A stretch of DNA of 64,000 bases, from positions 3,224,001-3,288,000 of the forward strand of contig NZ_CP016594.1 in the NCBI RefSeq assembly GCF_001698225.1, given 5' to 3'. The position numbers and the translations under genes are program-made. Under the pieces are notes generated by a model. The model made no database searches, was not told the DNA's origin, and saw nothing but the letters and a program-made list of their open reading frames with translations. This stretch comes from Gordonia terrae. GTDB taxonomy: Bacteria > Actinomycetota > Actinomycetes > Mycobacteriales > Mycobacteriaceae. Positions 12,401 to 18,700 of the stretch are shown in pieces (the stretch's first letter is position 1; each line of letters opens with the position of its first letter).

Positions 12401-15400
12401 CTGGACGAGGGGCGGATGTGCGGTGTTGCGCACCGCGACGACCTCGTCGACGACGGTCTCGAACGGGAGGTCGGCGTGATCGAGTGCGGCGACATCAATG
12501 TCGCGGATGACGTCGAGCAGGTCGTCGAACGCGACGTCACGAGGCACCCGGCTTCGCAGCGCGAGCGTGTTGACGAACATCCCGATCAGCGGATCCAGAT
12601 CGCGCTCGCCGCGCCCGGCCACCGGGGTCCCGATGACGATGTCTTCGCCGGCACCGGACCGGACGAGTGTGACCGCGAGCAGCGCGTGGACGACCATGAA
12701 CATCGTCGCGCCATGTCGGCCGGCCAGATCTCGCAGACTGTTCCAGGTGACCGCGTCGAACGTCGAGGACACTTCCGCACCCGAGTCGTTGCGGACCGGC
12801 GCCCGCGGCCGATCCACCGGCAACTCGATGAGCTCCGGTGCCCCCGCCAGACCGGCGCGCCAGTACTCGAGTTGATGCGCCGCGAGCGACGTGGGATCGG
12901 CGGTGTCCCCGAGCCGCTGGTGCTGCCACACCGCGTAGTCGGCGTAATGGACCGGCAGCGGCGCCCAGCCGGGCTCCCGCCCGGCCAGGCGTGCCTCGTA
13001 GGCGGTGACGAAGTCGGTGACCATCGGCGCGACCGAACCACCGTCGCTGATGATGTGATGCACCACCAGGACGAGGATCATGTCGTCGTCGGCGACGCGG
13101 AGCAGCCGGGCCCGGACCGGCGCGATGTCCTCGAGATCGAAACCCCGGCTGGTGATCTCGGCGATAGTGGCGGAGATGTCGGTCTCGTTTGCGCCGCGCA
13201 TGTCGATCGGGGGCACCACCCGGACGTCGTGTCGGGTGTCCCCGGCCGGTGCGATCACCTGCTCGGGGACGCCGTCCACCGACACGAACCGCGTGCGGAG
13301 CACCTCGTGCCGGACAAGCAGATCCGCGAGCGCGGCGGCGACCACCACCGGGTCCGGCGAACGCCGGCCGGCGCCGGGACCCGGGTTCGGCGCGGCACTC
13401 AGGCGGAGGACCGCCGGGATGAGATAACCGGCCCCGCCCGGGTCCAGGGTCTCCAGGAACCAGATACGCCGCTGCGCGGGCGACAGCGGGAGCACCCCGT
13501 CGCGGTCGACCCGAGCCAGCGGAATTCGGCGCCGGGTCAGCGGATGCGCGGGGGCACCGGACCCTTCGGACTCTCCGTCGTCCTGATCGTCGATGACCGC
13601 CGCCAGACCGCGAACCGTGGGATCGGCGAACACCACTCGCGCGGAGACCGTGGTGTCGAACCGCTCGGTTGTCCGGGCCGCCACCCGGGTTGCGGTCAGT
13701 GAGTTTCCGCCGAGATCGAACAACGAGGTGGTGACTCCGACGTCGCTCACGCCCAGGATCTCGGCGACGAGCTCGGCCAGAGCGGCCTCGGTGGCGGTGG
13801 CGGGCGGCTCGGCGACGATCGGGCCGTCGTCCCCGGACGCCGGGTCGGGCAGGGCGCCTCGATCGAGCTTGCCGTTCACGGTGAGCGGGAGTCGCGGAAG
13901 CCGGACGAACCGGGTGGGCACCATGTAGTCGGGCACCGCCGTCGCGAGTCGCGCACGGATCTCGTTCTCCGGCAGCGTCATCGCCCCGACGGAAGACGAG
14001 CCGTGGACACCGGCGGTGGCCGGTTCGCCGCTTCCGTCGGTGGTCACCAGGTAGCCGACGAGGTGTTCGGTGTCCCCGAGCGTGCGGATGTCCGCCCCCG
14101 CCGCATCGACACCGTCGAGCGCCGACATCGCCGATTCCACCTCGCCGAGTTCGATGCGGAAGCCGCGGAGTTTCACCTGGCCGTCGCGTCGTCCCACGAA
14201 TTCGATGGACCCGTTGCGGGACACACCGACGTCGCCCGTGCGATACATCCGGCCACCCGGCGGACCGAACGGATCAGCGACGTACCGCGTGGACGTCTGA
14301 CCGTGCCGGTGCAGGAATCCACGGGTGACCTGCGTGCCCGAGACGTACAGTTCGCCGGGCACCCCGTCGGGCACCGGGGCGAGCCGACCGTCGAGCACGT
14401 GCACCCGCGAACCGAGCAGCGGCGTCCCGATGTCCGAGGCGGTCGCCCCGTCGACGAACGCACGCGTCAGTTCGCGGCGGGTCATGTAGACGGTCGTCTC
14501 GGTGGGACCGTACATGTTGTTCAGCTGCGGACCCGCGACGTCGGCGCCGGGACGGGTCGCCGACCCGTCGTCGGCCCGGTCCGACTGCCACTTCCGCACC
14601 TGCTCGTAGTCGAGCAGCTCTCCCGAGAAGTGCAGTCGCCGAACGGACTCGGGCAACCGTCGCCCATGGGGCGGGCGAACGACCGCGGCGAACTGATAGA
14701 ACGACGACGGGGTGAAGTTGACGATCGTGACCCCGTGCCGGTCGAAGGCCTCGACCACATCGTCGGGGGCGCGTGTCGTCGCGTGATCGAGTACGAGGAG
14801 ATGTCCACCGGCGCGCAGGGCGGCCCAGATCTCGCCCACCGACACGTCGAATGCGTACGAGTGGAACAACGACCACACGTCCTCGGGAGTGCTCTCCACG
14901 ACGGTGTCGAGGGCTGCCAGCAGCGACACCACGTTGTCGTGGGTGACGACGACGCCCTTCGGCCGTCCGGTGGATCCGGAGGTGTACATCACGTACGCAC
15001 ACGCCTGCGGACTCACATGATCCGGCAGCGGGGACGGCGATGCACCGCCCGCGCGGATCTCGTACTGCGCCAACAGGTCCTGCGGTGTGCACAGCGGCGC
15101 GGACATCGCCGCCCAGGCCTCGACCGTCTCGGCGTCGGCCAGCACGACCACCGGCGACGCGTCCTCGACGATCCCGGTCAGCCGCGCGACCGGGTGGGTG
15201 CGATCGAGGGGCAGATAGGCCGCGCCGGTCCGCAGGACCGCCAGCAGCGCCACGACGAGGTCCGCCGATCGCGGCAGCGCGACGCCCACGAGGGTCTCGG
15301 GTCCCGCACCGCGGGCGGCGAGGGCGGAGGCCATCGCCTCCGATCGCTCGTCGAGTTCCCGGTAGGTGAGCGACGCCCCGTCGAGGTCGGTGAGAGCGAC

Positions 15401-15799
15401 GGCGTCGGCCCGCCGCCGCGCGGCGATCCGGAAGAGTCCCGGTAGCGATTCGCGGTCACCGACTCCCAGGATCTCGTCGAAACGGCGGTCGAGTTCGACG
15501 ACGATCTCCGCGGCCGCGGCGGCGAGCTGCGAACCACTCAGCCCGGCGCGTGGCATGAGTGCCGTCACCGTCGCGCGCAGGGCGGCGTCGGGCGCGACAC
15601 CCCGTCCGGCCAGGGTGATCGCCGACGCCGACACCCTGCGGTGAAGGGCACGGAACGACACCGGGCCGGCCACACCGGTCATCGCGACGTCGTCGCCCGC
15701 ATGGGTCGCGGCGAGCGCGAGCGAGCGCAGCGCCGACGGACGCGGCGACGACAGGGCGGACCCCGTCGAGGCGCGGGGAATCGAGGTGTCCGACGTCAC
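1..15799 (-). CDS. Giant nonribosomal peptide synthetase, second subunit (partial, 3' end outside window)
   Basis: Open frame of more than 5260 codons with no stop before the left edge. Domain order from the start: short A-like leader (residues 1-110), A1 (core FTSGSTG near 272), T1 (LGGNS near 700), C (HHIISDG near 915), A2 (near 1418), T2 (LGGTS near 1818), C (HHIAADG near 2037), A3 (near 2525), T3 (LGGDS near 2927), E (HHLGVDAVSW near 3124), repeat linker, C (HHIILDG near 3703), A4 (near 4188), T4 (GGHS near 4583), C (HHIAADG near 4783), A5 start (from about 5103). Specificity residues read by comparison with GrsA: A1 D-V-G-N-H-S-M-V-Y; A2 D-A-F-T-C-A-L-I-W; A3 D-V-P-H-Y-S-L-V-E; A4 D-V-W-H-F-S-L-V-D, the EntF serine code. 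The E domain implies a D residue from module A3. The GTG start overlaps the stop of the upstream NRPS gene (GTGA), so translation is probably coupled. The product is unknown. Confidence 0.95.
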   Translation of the reverse strand, partial: MTSDTSIPRASTGSALSSPRPSALRSLALAATHAGDDVAMTGVAGPVSFRALHRRVSASAITLAGRGVAPDAALRATVTALMPRAGLSGSQLAAAAAEIVVELDRRFDEILGVGDRESLPGLFRIAARRRADAVALTDLDGASLTYRELDERSEAMASALAARGAGPETLVGVALPRSADLVVALLAVLRTGAAYLPLDRTHPVARLTGIVEDASPVVVLADAETVEAWAAMSAPLCTPQDLLAQYEIRAGGASPSPLPDHVSPQACAYVMYTSGSTGRPKGVVVTHDNVVSLLAALDTVVESTPEDVWSLFHSYAFDVSVGEIWAALRAGGHLLVLDHATTRAPDDVVEAFDRHGVTIVNFTPSSFYQFAAVVRPPHGRRLPESVRRLHFSGELLDYEQVRKWQSDRADDGSATRPGADVAGPQLNNMYGPTETTVYMTRRELTRAFVDGATASDIGTPLLGSRVHVLDGRLAPVPDGVPGELYVSGTQVTRGFLHRHGQTSTRYVADPFGPPGGRMYRTGDVGVSRNGSIEFVGRRDGQVKLRGFRIELGEVESAMSALDGVDAAGADIRTLGDTEHLVGYLVTTDGSGEPATAGVHGSSSVGAMTLPENEIRARLATAVPDYMVPTRFVRLPRLPLTVNGKLDRGALPDPASGDDGPIVAEPPATATEAALAELVAEILGVSDVGVTTSLFDLGGNSLTATRVAARTTERFDTTVSARVVFADPTVRGLAAVIDDQDDGESEGSGAPAHPLTRRRIPLARVDRDGVLPLSPAQRRIWFLETLDPGGAGYLIPAVLRLSAAPNPGPGAGRRSPDPVVVAAALADLLVRHEVLRTRFVSVDGVPEQVIAPAGDTRHDVRVVPPIDMRGANETDISATIAEITSRGFDLEDIAPVRARLLRVADDDMILVLVVHHIISDGGSVAPMVTDFVTAYEARLAGREPGWAPLPVHYADYAVWQHQRLGDTADPTSLAAHQLEYWRAGLAGAPELIELPVDRPRAPVRNDSGAEVSSTFDAVTWNSLRDLAGRHGATMFMVVHALLAVTLVRSGAGEDIVIGTPVAGRGERDLDPLIGMFVNTLALRSRVPRDVAFDDLLDVIRDIDVAALDHADLPFETVVDEVVAVRNTAHPPLVQVALAFQNATRPAVELPDLVVAEIEAPVTTAKVDLQVTVLDEPGRPADDDTRVIITYATALFDADTVDAFLRRMVALARAAAVDPHLPVGDLPTGDDESGAVVAAPGVASSRSTLADLLDAAISMNPGGVAVTENGRHLTYGRLDAETRRLAAVLRARGAGPGTVIALATPRSLAGTVGFWAIARTGAAVAPIDPALPVERLRHMLDTVDARLGITSAAVVAELSPSGPVSFGPLAPLPAPVEWIIVEDHLRIDEAGGGVPGNVSTGVETTTRPRPDETAYVIFTSGSTGRPKGVAVTHRGLADLVADARLRFELTPSARVLRFAAPGFDAAVFETLVAVAAASTMVVVPDGVTGGGELAAILRREHVTHATITPTALATVSDVLADTESEVSSAGGFPDLEVICVAGDVCSPELVRAWSPGRVMRNLYGPTETTIWATSSEPMRPDSPVTIGGPIAGITVAVLDPRLHPVPAGVTGELYLAGSALAAGYLGQTVLTAERFVAAPFTTTGLGAPGERMYRTGDLVRWRMRNGRWALDFLGRSDFQVKIRGFRIELGEIDAVLGEHESVDFSTTAGVEHPTSGETVLVSWVHGVAGVAPDPGEVAAHAARRLPAHMVPTAILPLDEIPLTATGKLDSRALPTPRFGGEVHVPPETATEQTVAAVYAQVLGLDAQEVSAEESFFDLGGTSLSATRVMARLGVALGVEISVRALFETPTVRALAAAVDAGEHAGSDLPALEDIRRPHPVPLSYAQRRMWFLNQFDPESTAYVIPIVVRLRGDLDVPAMRAAILDVVDRHEVLRTVYPTETPDADAADPSDAVANGAGRPDGAVPVGVEPVALVLDDWAGRLSIGHTVITPRAVPSSDEGVDQEIHELVAAAFDVTADLPVRARIVSVSPTEHVLVIALHHIAADGESAPVLAAEIARAYRARRSGRAPDWPALRFQYADYAVWQRHRLGDASDPESLMARQLRFWAERLTGLPDVLPLPTDRPRPAVPDGRAATVRWSLPASTVTQLRRRAAARRATLFMVAHTATAAVLARLTSTTRIAVATPVAGRGRAEIDQLIGMFVNTVVLSVDVEPHLTVAALLEQVKSADLAAFDNADVPFERVIDAADPRRIENVEPLAQVLLVHTVNGDPTLGALDDLDAEFVELEDTVAKFDLAIGFRETSDGGLAGSITYTTALFDAATAETISSALSSALAALAADADLPVADIPILTTAEAAAQQHLSIGRAVVLPDLTVPAAIAAADQLRSPDAIALRCGERSLTHREFAARVAALARELIGLGIGPEDCVVVCMPRSVELVVAVHAVLTAGGQYMPVAPDAPADRVRYMVDTSRATIALVCDERVPAARVVPRTLLVDAGSPVALDTVPVADDERRSVLRPEHAAYTIFTSGSTGRPKGVTVGHRAVLNRLRWGVDEFGIGPDDSILLKTPVTFDVSVPELLTPALTGARLVIAPEDAHLDPHSMARLIDAEQITTVHFVPSLLAVFIGELQPARSAPGAGPPLLPTLRHLYCSGEALPQAVLQSTRAALPHVRISNLFGPTEAAVEVTAATPHPDAVVVPIGRPVWNTRTFVLDARLRPVPAGITGELYLGGAQLARGYAGRPDLTAERFVADPAGGGARLYRTGDLVRRNRAGDLEYLGRSDFQVKLRGQRIELGEIEAVLATVDGVRQAVVTVASAPGGSEHLVGYLIAPDGGGTNGDEVVGRAREAVTASLPAYMRPTHWVSLTEAPLGSTGKLDRKSLPLPRFDLLSGTEDSDSAPVGESEQMVAAIVASVLGLEDVPLTRSFFELGGDSIASIRLTSMLRAAGLHLTPRDVFTASTIRELAGAARTEPVAVLDELPGGAVGPVELTPGAAWMLELADEPDDIADFSQSTVLTLPAEADEPAMWAVVTAVAAAHPMLTASLRLDADGSPTILAGDGDPGDLTVEILDRDDVPGAGTTSSPVVDDAIRAAHSRALATLSPADGRLLAAVGVRFADGTGRVVVAAHHLGVDAVSWPTIVSGLGRAWWQYRNGESPALTASGTSFRRWSGVLAELADRTAEIDWWTRQLPPAPPELTIDRARDRLATTVSVIRSVEPGLAERVLGTVTESFGARPDTVLAAALALAVRESVPASDPVSMMIENHGRDESIASGADLAETVGWFTSFVPVSVDVPGVAWAGSSTGPVETAADATPGRRLAAMVKALKDTQARMPDNGIAFGPLRWSRPDSPLRGRPLPPITVNYLGLLGAGAGSEASGPNHTGAGSGASGPNGTGAGSEASGPNHTGAGSGASGPNRTGAGRGASGPSGGGAGSGASGTNVPVDVDIDMAATEFAPVADAPSLPPSVRGDMVALAALTVTAGSLATARGRELRVDLTAPAGVFDESALAGIADRWEAALSSLAAYVDDVGDPGLSETDVIGGLDQSDIDHVLATRSSTPRSRVGYAIWPPTPLQHGLFYEAERLVGADPYVTQSIIEFDGNHPVDTILPAIRELLARQRVLRSGFTRTPSGRLVVVVPPGDDPVVTEPDFRGVDLTDLSMAEAAARIVRIADEDLRRPFVLDDPPLIRFSAVSHDTVTGPAHTLVITAHHIILDGWSGPILVADLLAAHLGRPAITPAADFESYLAWLDGRDREAAVAAWREHLVDFGPTLLAPQEHPGADDGPRRHEVTVRVPADRRAAVERTVRRLGTTTSTVLYAAWSIVLSRFTGEQRVVFGETVSGRPADLDGADGMIGLFINTVPVAADVDPRQTLAGLIGELHRARARMLDHQFVGLGDITAATGHPRLFDTLVVFESYPVDVDTVVEGSRTSGLEIRDVSTADATHYPLALIAAPEGDDLCLTVKADLALVGDGVAEVVAATLTDVLDAVLDDPTLPVAALDPMPAAMRSTVEGWSRGVGVGLGWSGRSVGSVVAERVGLSVGDVAVWVGERVVSYGEFGGLVGGVARELAGLGVGVDSAVGVVMSRSLELLVAVHAVVAVGGRYVPVEVDAPAERVGFMLSTAGVGVVVVRAGDVGGGDVFSGVEGVGGVRRLVVDCGEGVGFSGVGGAGLLGGVVSGVGEVPGGAGVYTLFTSGSTGRPKGVTVSQAAVVNRLGWMQSLFGLEQRDVVLWKTPVSFDVSVWELFWPLMVGASVVVAEPGGHRDPWYVASVVERFGVSVCHFVPSMLSVFVDALRDSGVGDSGVVGSGRRGVAGLGSLREVFCSGEALGVGAVEGLRGLVPSVRVVNLYGPTEAAVDVTSYVVAGGEVVVPIGRAVPNVSVWVLDSRLRPVPVGVVGELYLGGVQVARGYASRAGLTAERFVADPFGGVGVRLYRTGDRVRWSGVGELEYVGRVDFQVKLRGQRVELGEIETVLAGADDVVAVAVVVRDDRLVAYVAGPEGSAVPRIREHAARRLASYMVPDTVVVLDALPLNTAGKVDRKALPAPDFVSAARVEPDTDTERAILAIVAEVLGRERDAPAISVVDSFFEIGGHSLSATRVAARIAHVFGVRFGVRELFDAPTVRTMAAYVDAMFVDRGGRRAGIVPVTDTTELGSVPRPTRPPLSTAQQRMWFINQFDPTSSAYNIPIALRVQGRLDVVALRAALADVMERHEVLRTRYPQGADGRPWQDVAPASEITVDQWWRNTGVDTLSAEPFDVTRDLPIRAGIADSVPTRDRPDDQVLVVVVHHIAADGESMVPLVDDLLQAYRSRVAGVAPVRAPLAVQYADVALWQQRALGSVDDPASELGRQARWWRSRLADLPEVLELPADRPRPPVASHRGAVVEFDLPDGLAPRIEQFARTHGVTVFMVLHASVAVVLARLSGTSDIAVASPVAGRGRAELDALIGMFVNTLVLRTSVDSAATFGEMVRLVRDTDLDAFAAADVPFEYLVEALAPTRSEAFAPLAQVLLTLEQTSVGELTAPGLTLTPVDAGPPAARFDLMIGMTADRDPDGALASLAGRIVYATDLFDARTAHRVAARIVDVLDAGLADPEVIVGDIDLVDEGERAAIEGWSRGVGVGLGWSGRSVGSVVAERVGLSVGDVAVWVGERVVSYGEFGGLVGGVARELAGLGVGVDSAVGVVMSRSLELLVAVHAVVAVGGRYVPVEVDAPAERVGFMLSTAGVGVVVVRAGDVGGGDVFSGVEGVGGVRRLVVDCGEGVGFSGVGGAGLLG
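2416..3786 (-). other. Recombinant serine A-domain block with foreign codon usage
   Basis: Inside the second NRPS gene, the core of A4 switches abruptly to codons ending in G or T (GGT, GTG, TTG, GCG, CGG), while both flanks use the usual C- and G-ending codons (GGC, GTC, CTC). On the plus strand this appears as a block rich in CACCC and CCAC. The edges fall near 2416 and at 3786/3787, and the frame is kept through both. The block runs from the start of the A domain to just after the GQRVELGEIE motif, so it carries the whole specificity pocket (D-V-W-H-F-S-L-V-D, serine). This is best explained by an A-domain replacement from another source. Confidence 0.85.
3298..3786 (-). repeat. Exact 489-bp in-frame repeat, copy in A4
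   Basis: Second copy of the segment at 1-489, inside the serine A-domain block. Its right edge (3786) coincides with the right edge of the codon-usage shift. The repeat probably continues leftward to the length of the whole block, which the window edge hides. Confidence 0.95.
5501..5713 (-). repeat. Tandem array of 36-bp repeats encoding a Gly/Ser/Pro linker
   Basis: Six units of 36 bp (the last truncated) follow the E domain, directly after its final motif NYLGLLG. Each contains the core CTCGCT(C/T)CGCTC and GGCGCCGG. Read in the NRPS frame, the units give a 12-residue repeat of the type GAGSGASGPN plus two residues, probably a flexible linker between E and the next C domain. The units differ by a few bases, mostly in TCC/TTC and in the last positions. 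Confidence 0.9.
7895..7921 (-). repeat. Single copy of the 36-bp repeat core inside A3
   Basis: The plus strand has GCCGGGAGCGGAGCGAGCGGG at 7901-7921, the reverse orientation of the array at 5501-5713. In the NRPS frame it is read as PARSAPGAG and inserts a loop just before the RHLYCSGEAL segment of A3. The frame stays open. Confidence 0.8.
11681..11711 (-). repeat. Copy of the 36-bp repeat core inside A2
   Basis: The same core (GGAGCGGAGCGAGCGGG on the plus strand, followed by CCGAATG) lies in A2 ahead of its FTSGSTG motif. It has the same orientation as the copy at 7901 but is translated in another frame, giving FGPLAPLPAPVE. It probably sits in a surface loop, since the domain continues normally on both sides. 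Confidence 0.8.
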
Positions 15800-18700
15800 G
15801 CGGGTCCCACACGATTTCGCGGGACCGCACCCGATCCGGCATCCGCGTCCCGTCGCAGCACGGCGTCGGCAGCGGTTCGCACGCTCTCGAAGACGTCGTC
15901 GATCGACCGGTCGGCGTCGGCCAGAAGCGTTGCCACGGCGATCGTCAGCGCCTCCGCCGGATCATCGTCGGGAACCGAGATCGACATCGCCACAGCGGTT
16001 GCCTCGAGATCGGCAAAGGTCACCTGCGGCGCCCCCGCGACGCCGATGACGGTGTCGGGAGCGACGGCCGCCACCTCCGACACGATCTCGTACAGCGGAC
16101 GCGCGTCCTCGGTTTCGCCGGGGCCCGGCGTCGCCTCCTCCCAGATTGCGAGGTCCCCGACCGCGATGTCGGGCCGCGACACGATGTCGGTCAACAGAGT
16201 CCGGTAGCGCTCGGCGAACAGCGCCACCGTGCCCGGGTCGAACAGATCGGTGTCGAAGGCGATCTGCCCGCCGAGGGCACCGTTTCGGTCGATGCCGTCC
16301 GGATCACCGGGATAGAGCATGACCTCGAGATCCACCTTGGCCGGGAATGAGGCGGGCAACCGCGGGCGGACGTGCAGACCGTCGAGTTCGACGTCCGGGA
16401 ACTCGAGGTTCTGATACGCGATCATCACCGAGAACAACGGATTACGGCGTCCGCGACGAACCGCCCCGCGATCGGCGCGGGCAAGGTGATCGACGATCTC
16501 GTCGAAGGACACGTCGGTGTGCCCCAGGTCGGCGAAGTCGTCGGTGTGCACTCGCCGCAGCAGGTCCGCGAACGGCTCGTCCAGGCGCAGCCGCGTCCGC
16601 AGTGGCACCGTGGTCGCGAGCATTCCCACCATGTCGGTCAGGGCGGGATCATCGCGGCCGGCGAACGGGGTGCCGATGACGATGTCGTCGCTGCCCGACA
16701 GCCGCCCGATCAGGACCGCGAGCGCCGCATGCAGGACGGCGAACTGGGTCGTGTTGCCCACCCGGGCCATCTGGCGGAGCATCGTCGCCGTCGACGACGG
16801 GATGTCGAGATCGACGACGCCGCCGACGTGGCGGGGCTCCACGGGGCGCGGCCGGTCGGTCGGGATCGTCGCCGGCTCCCCCACCCGGTCGAGACGCCGC
16901 CCCCAGTATTCGAGTTGCCGCTGCCGTTCGGTCATCCCATCGGGCCGCACGGTCTGCAGGCGCTCGGCATGCCAGATCGCATAGTCCGCGAACTGCACGC
17001 GTTGCCCGACGACGCTCCCCGATCCCGACCTGCCCGAGATCCGGGTGGCATAGAACTCGGCGAGGTCGCGAGCGAGCGGGGCGAGCGACCCGCCGTCGGC
17101 GTTGATGTGGTGCACGACGAACACCAGCACGTGTCGGTCGGCGCTCAGTCGCAGGATCGTCGCACGGACGGCCGGGGGTCCGGTCAGATCGAATCCGGCG
17201 TCGACGACCGCGGCGACCTCGGCGCCCACCCGGTCTCCGTCGGTCGAGTCGAGCCGGTCCCCGGCGAGATCGACCAGCGGAATCCGCAACGCGTGCACCG
17301 CATCTGCGGCCGGGATGATGAGCTGCACCGGGGTGCCGTCGTGCAGCGGGTAGCGAGTCCGGAGCGACTCGTGACGGGCAACGAGATCGCCCACCGCACC
17401 GGTGAGGGCGGGGACGTCCAACCGGCCGTCGAGTTCCAGGGTCAGCCCGACGTTGTACGCGGGCGACGCCGGATCGATCTGGTTGATCGACCACAGCCCG
17501 CGTTGCACTCCGGTGAGGTCGACGACATGGGTGCGGTCACGCGGCGTCAGCATCCGGCCGGCCGCCCGATCGGCTGTGGCGACCGCCGCCACGAAATCCG
17601 CCACGGTGGGATTCTCGAAGAGCGCCGACATCGGCACGCGACGGCCGATGTGCTGTTCGACGCGATAGGCGACCTTGGTCGCCGACAGCGAGCTGCCACC
17701 GAGTTCGAAGAACCCGTCGTGGACGCTCACCTCCCGTACGCCGAGCACATCGGCGAAGATCTGCGCCACCACGCCCTCGAGCCGGCTGCGTGGCGCGACG
17801 TACTCGCGGGCGGGTGAGATCTCCACCGCGGGCAGAGCACGCCGGTCGACCTTCCCGGTCCGGGTCATCGGCAACTCGTCGAGCACGACCACGGTGTGGG
17901 GCACCAGGTGTGCCGGGAGACGAGCAGCCGCGTGGTCGAGGATGTGCTCGGGTGCCGGCAGCCGGTCAGGTGGGGCGGTCACATACGACACCAGGACCGT
18001 CTCCCCCGCCGGCGTCGAAGTCCCGACGGTCACCGCGGTCTCCACATCGAGGTGGCTCGCGAGGACGCCGTCGACCTCGCCGGGTTCGACCCGCATACCG
18101 CGGATCTTGATCTGGAAGTCGTTGCGGCCGTGGTAGACGATGTCACCGGACGGCGTCCGGGTGACGAGGTCGCCGGTGCGGTACATCCGGCCCCCACCGT
18201 CGAACGGATCGGCCACGAAGCGTGCCGCCGTCAGTCCGGGACGAGCGTGGTAGCCGCGCCCGAGCGCCCGTCCCGACAGATACAGCTCGCCGAGAACGCC
18301 GTTCGGCACCGGACGCAGACACGCATCGAGGACCTTGACGCCCACTCCGGAGATCGGTCCACCGATGGTCACCGGTTCCGCGGGCCGCAGCGGTTCGGAG
18401 ACGGTGGCCCAGATGGTGGTCTCGCTGGGGCCGTACAGATTCAGCAGCGGGCGACCCGCCGCGTGCCATCTCGAGACCAGCTCCGGCGGGCAGGCCTCGC
18501 CCGCCACCATCACGACCGCGAGTTCGGGCACCGCTGCGGGATCGAGGGTGGCGAGCGCGGTGGGGGTCATGATCGTGTGGGTGACCCGATGCCGGGCGAT
18601 GACGTTCTCGAGTTCGGGGCCCGCGAAGACATCGGGTGGGCTGATCACCAGCTGCGCCCCCGAACACACCGCGAAGACGATCTCCCAGACCGCGACATCG

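Noticed and set aside
11792..13702. Plus-strand frame of 636 codons
   Set aside because: Antisense to C and A domains of the second NRPS; composition artefact.
1..15799. Frameshift or fragmentation of the NRPS into many small genes
   Set aside because: All short minus-strand frames listed in this span lie in the other two phases; the frame from 15799 runs open to the edge with continuous domains.
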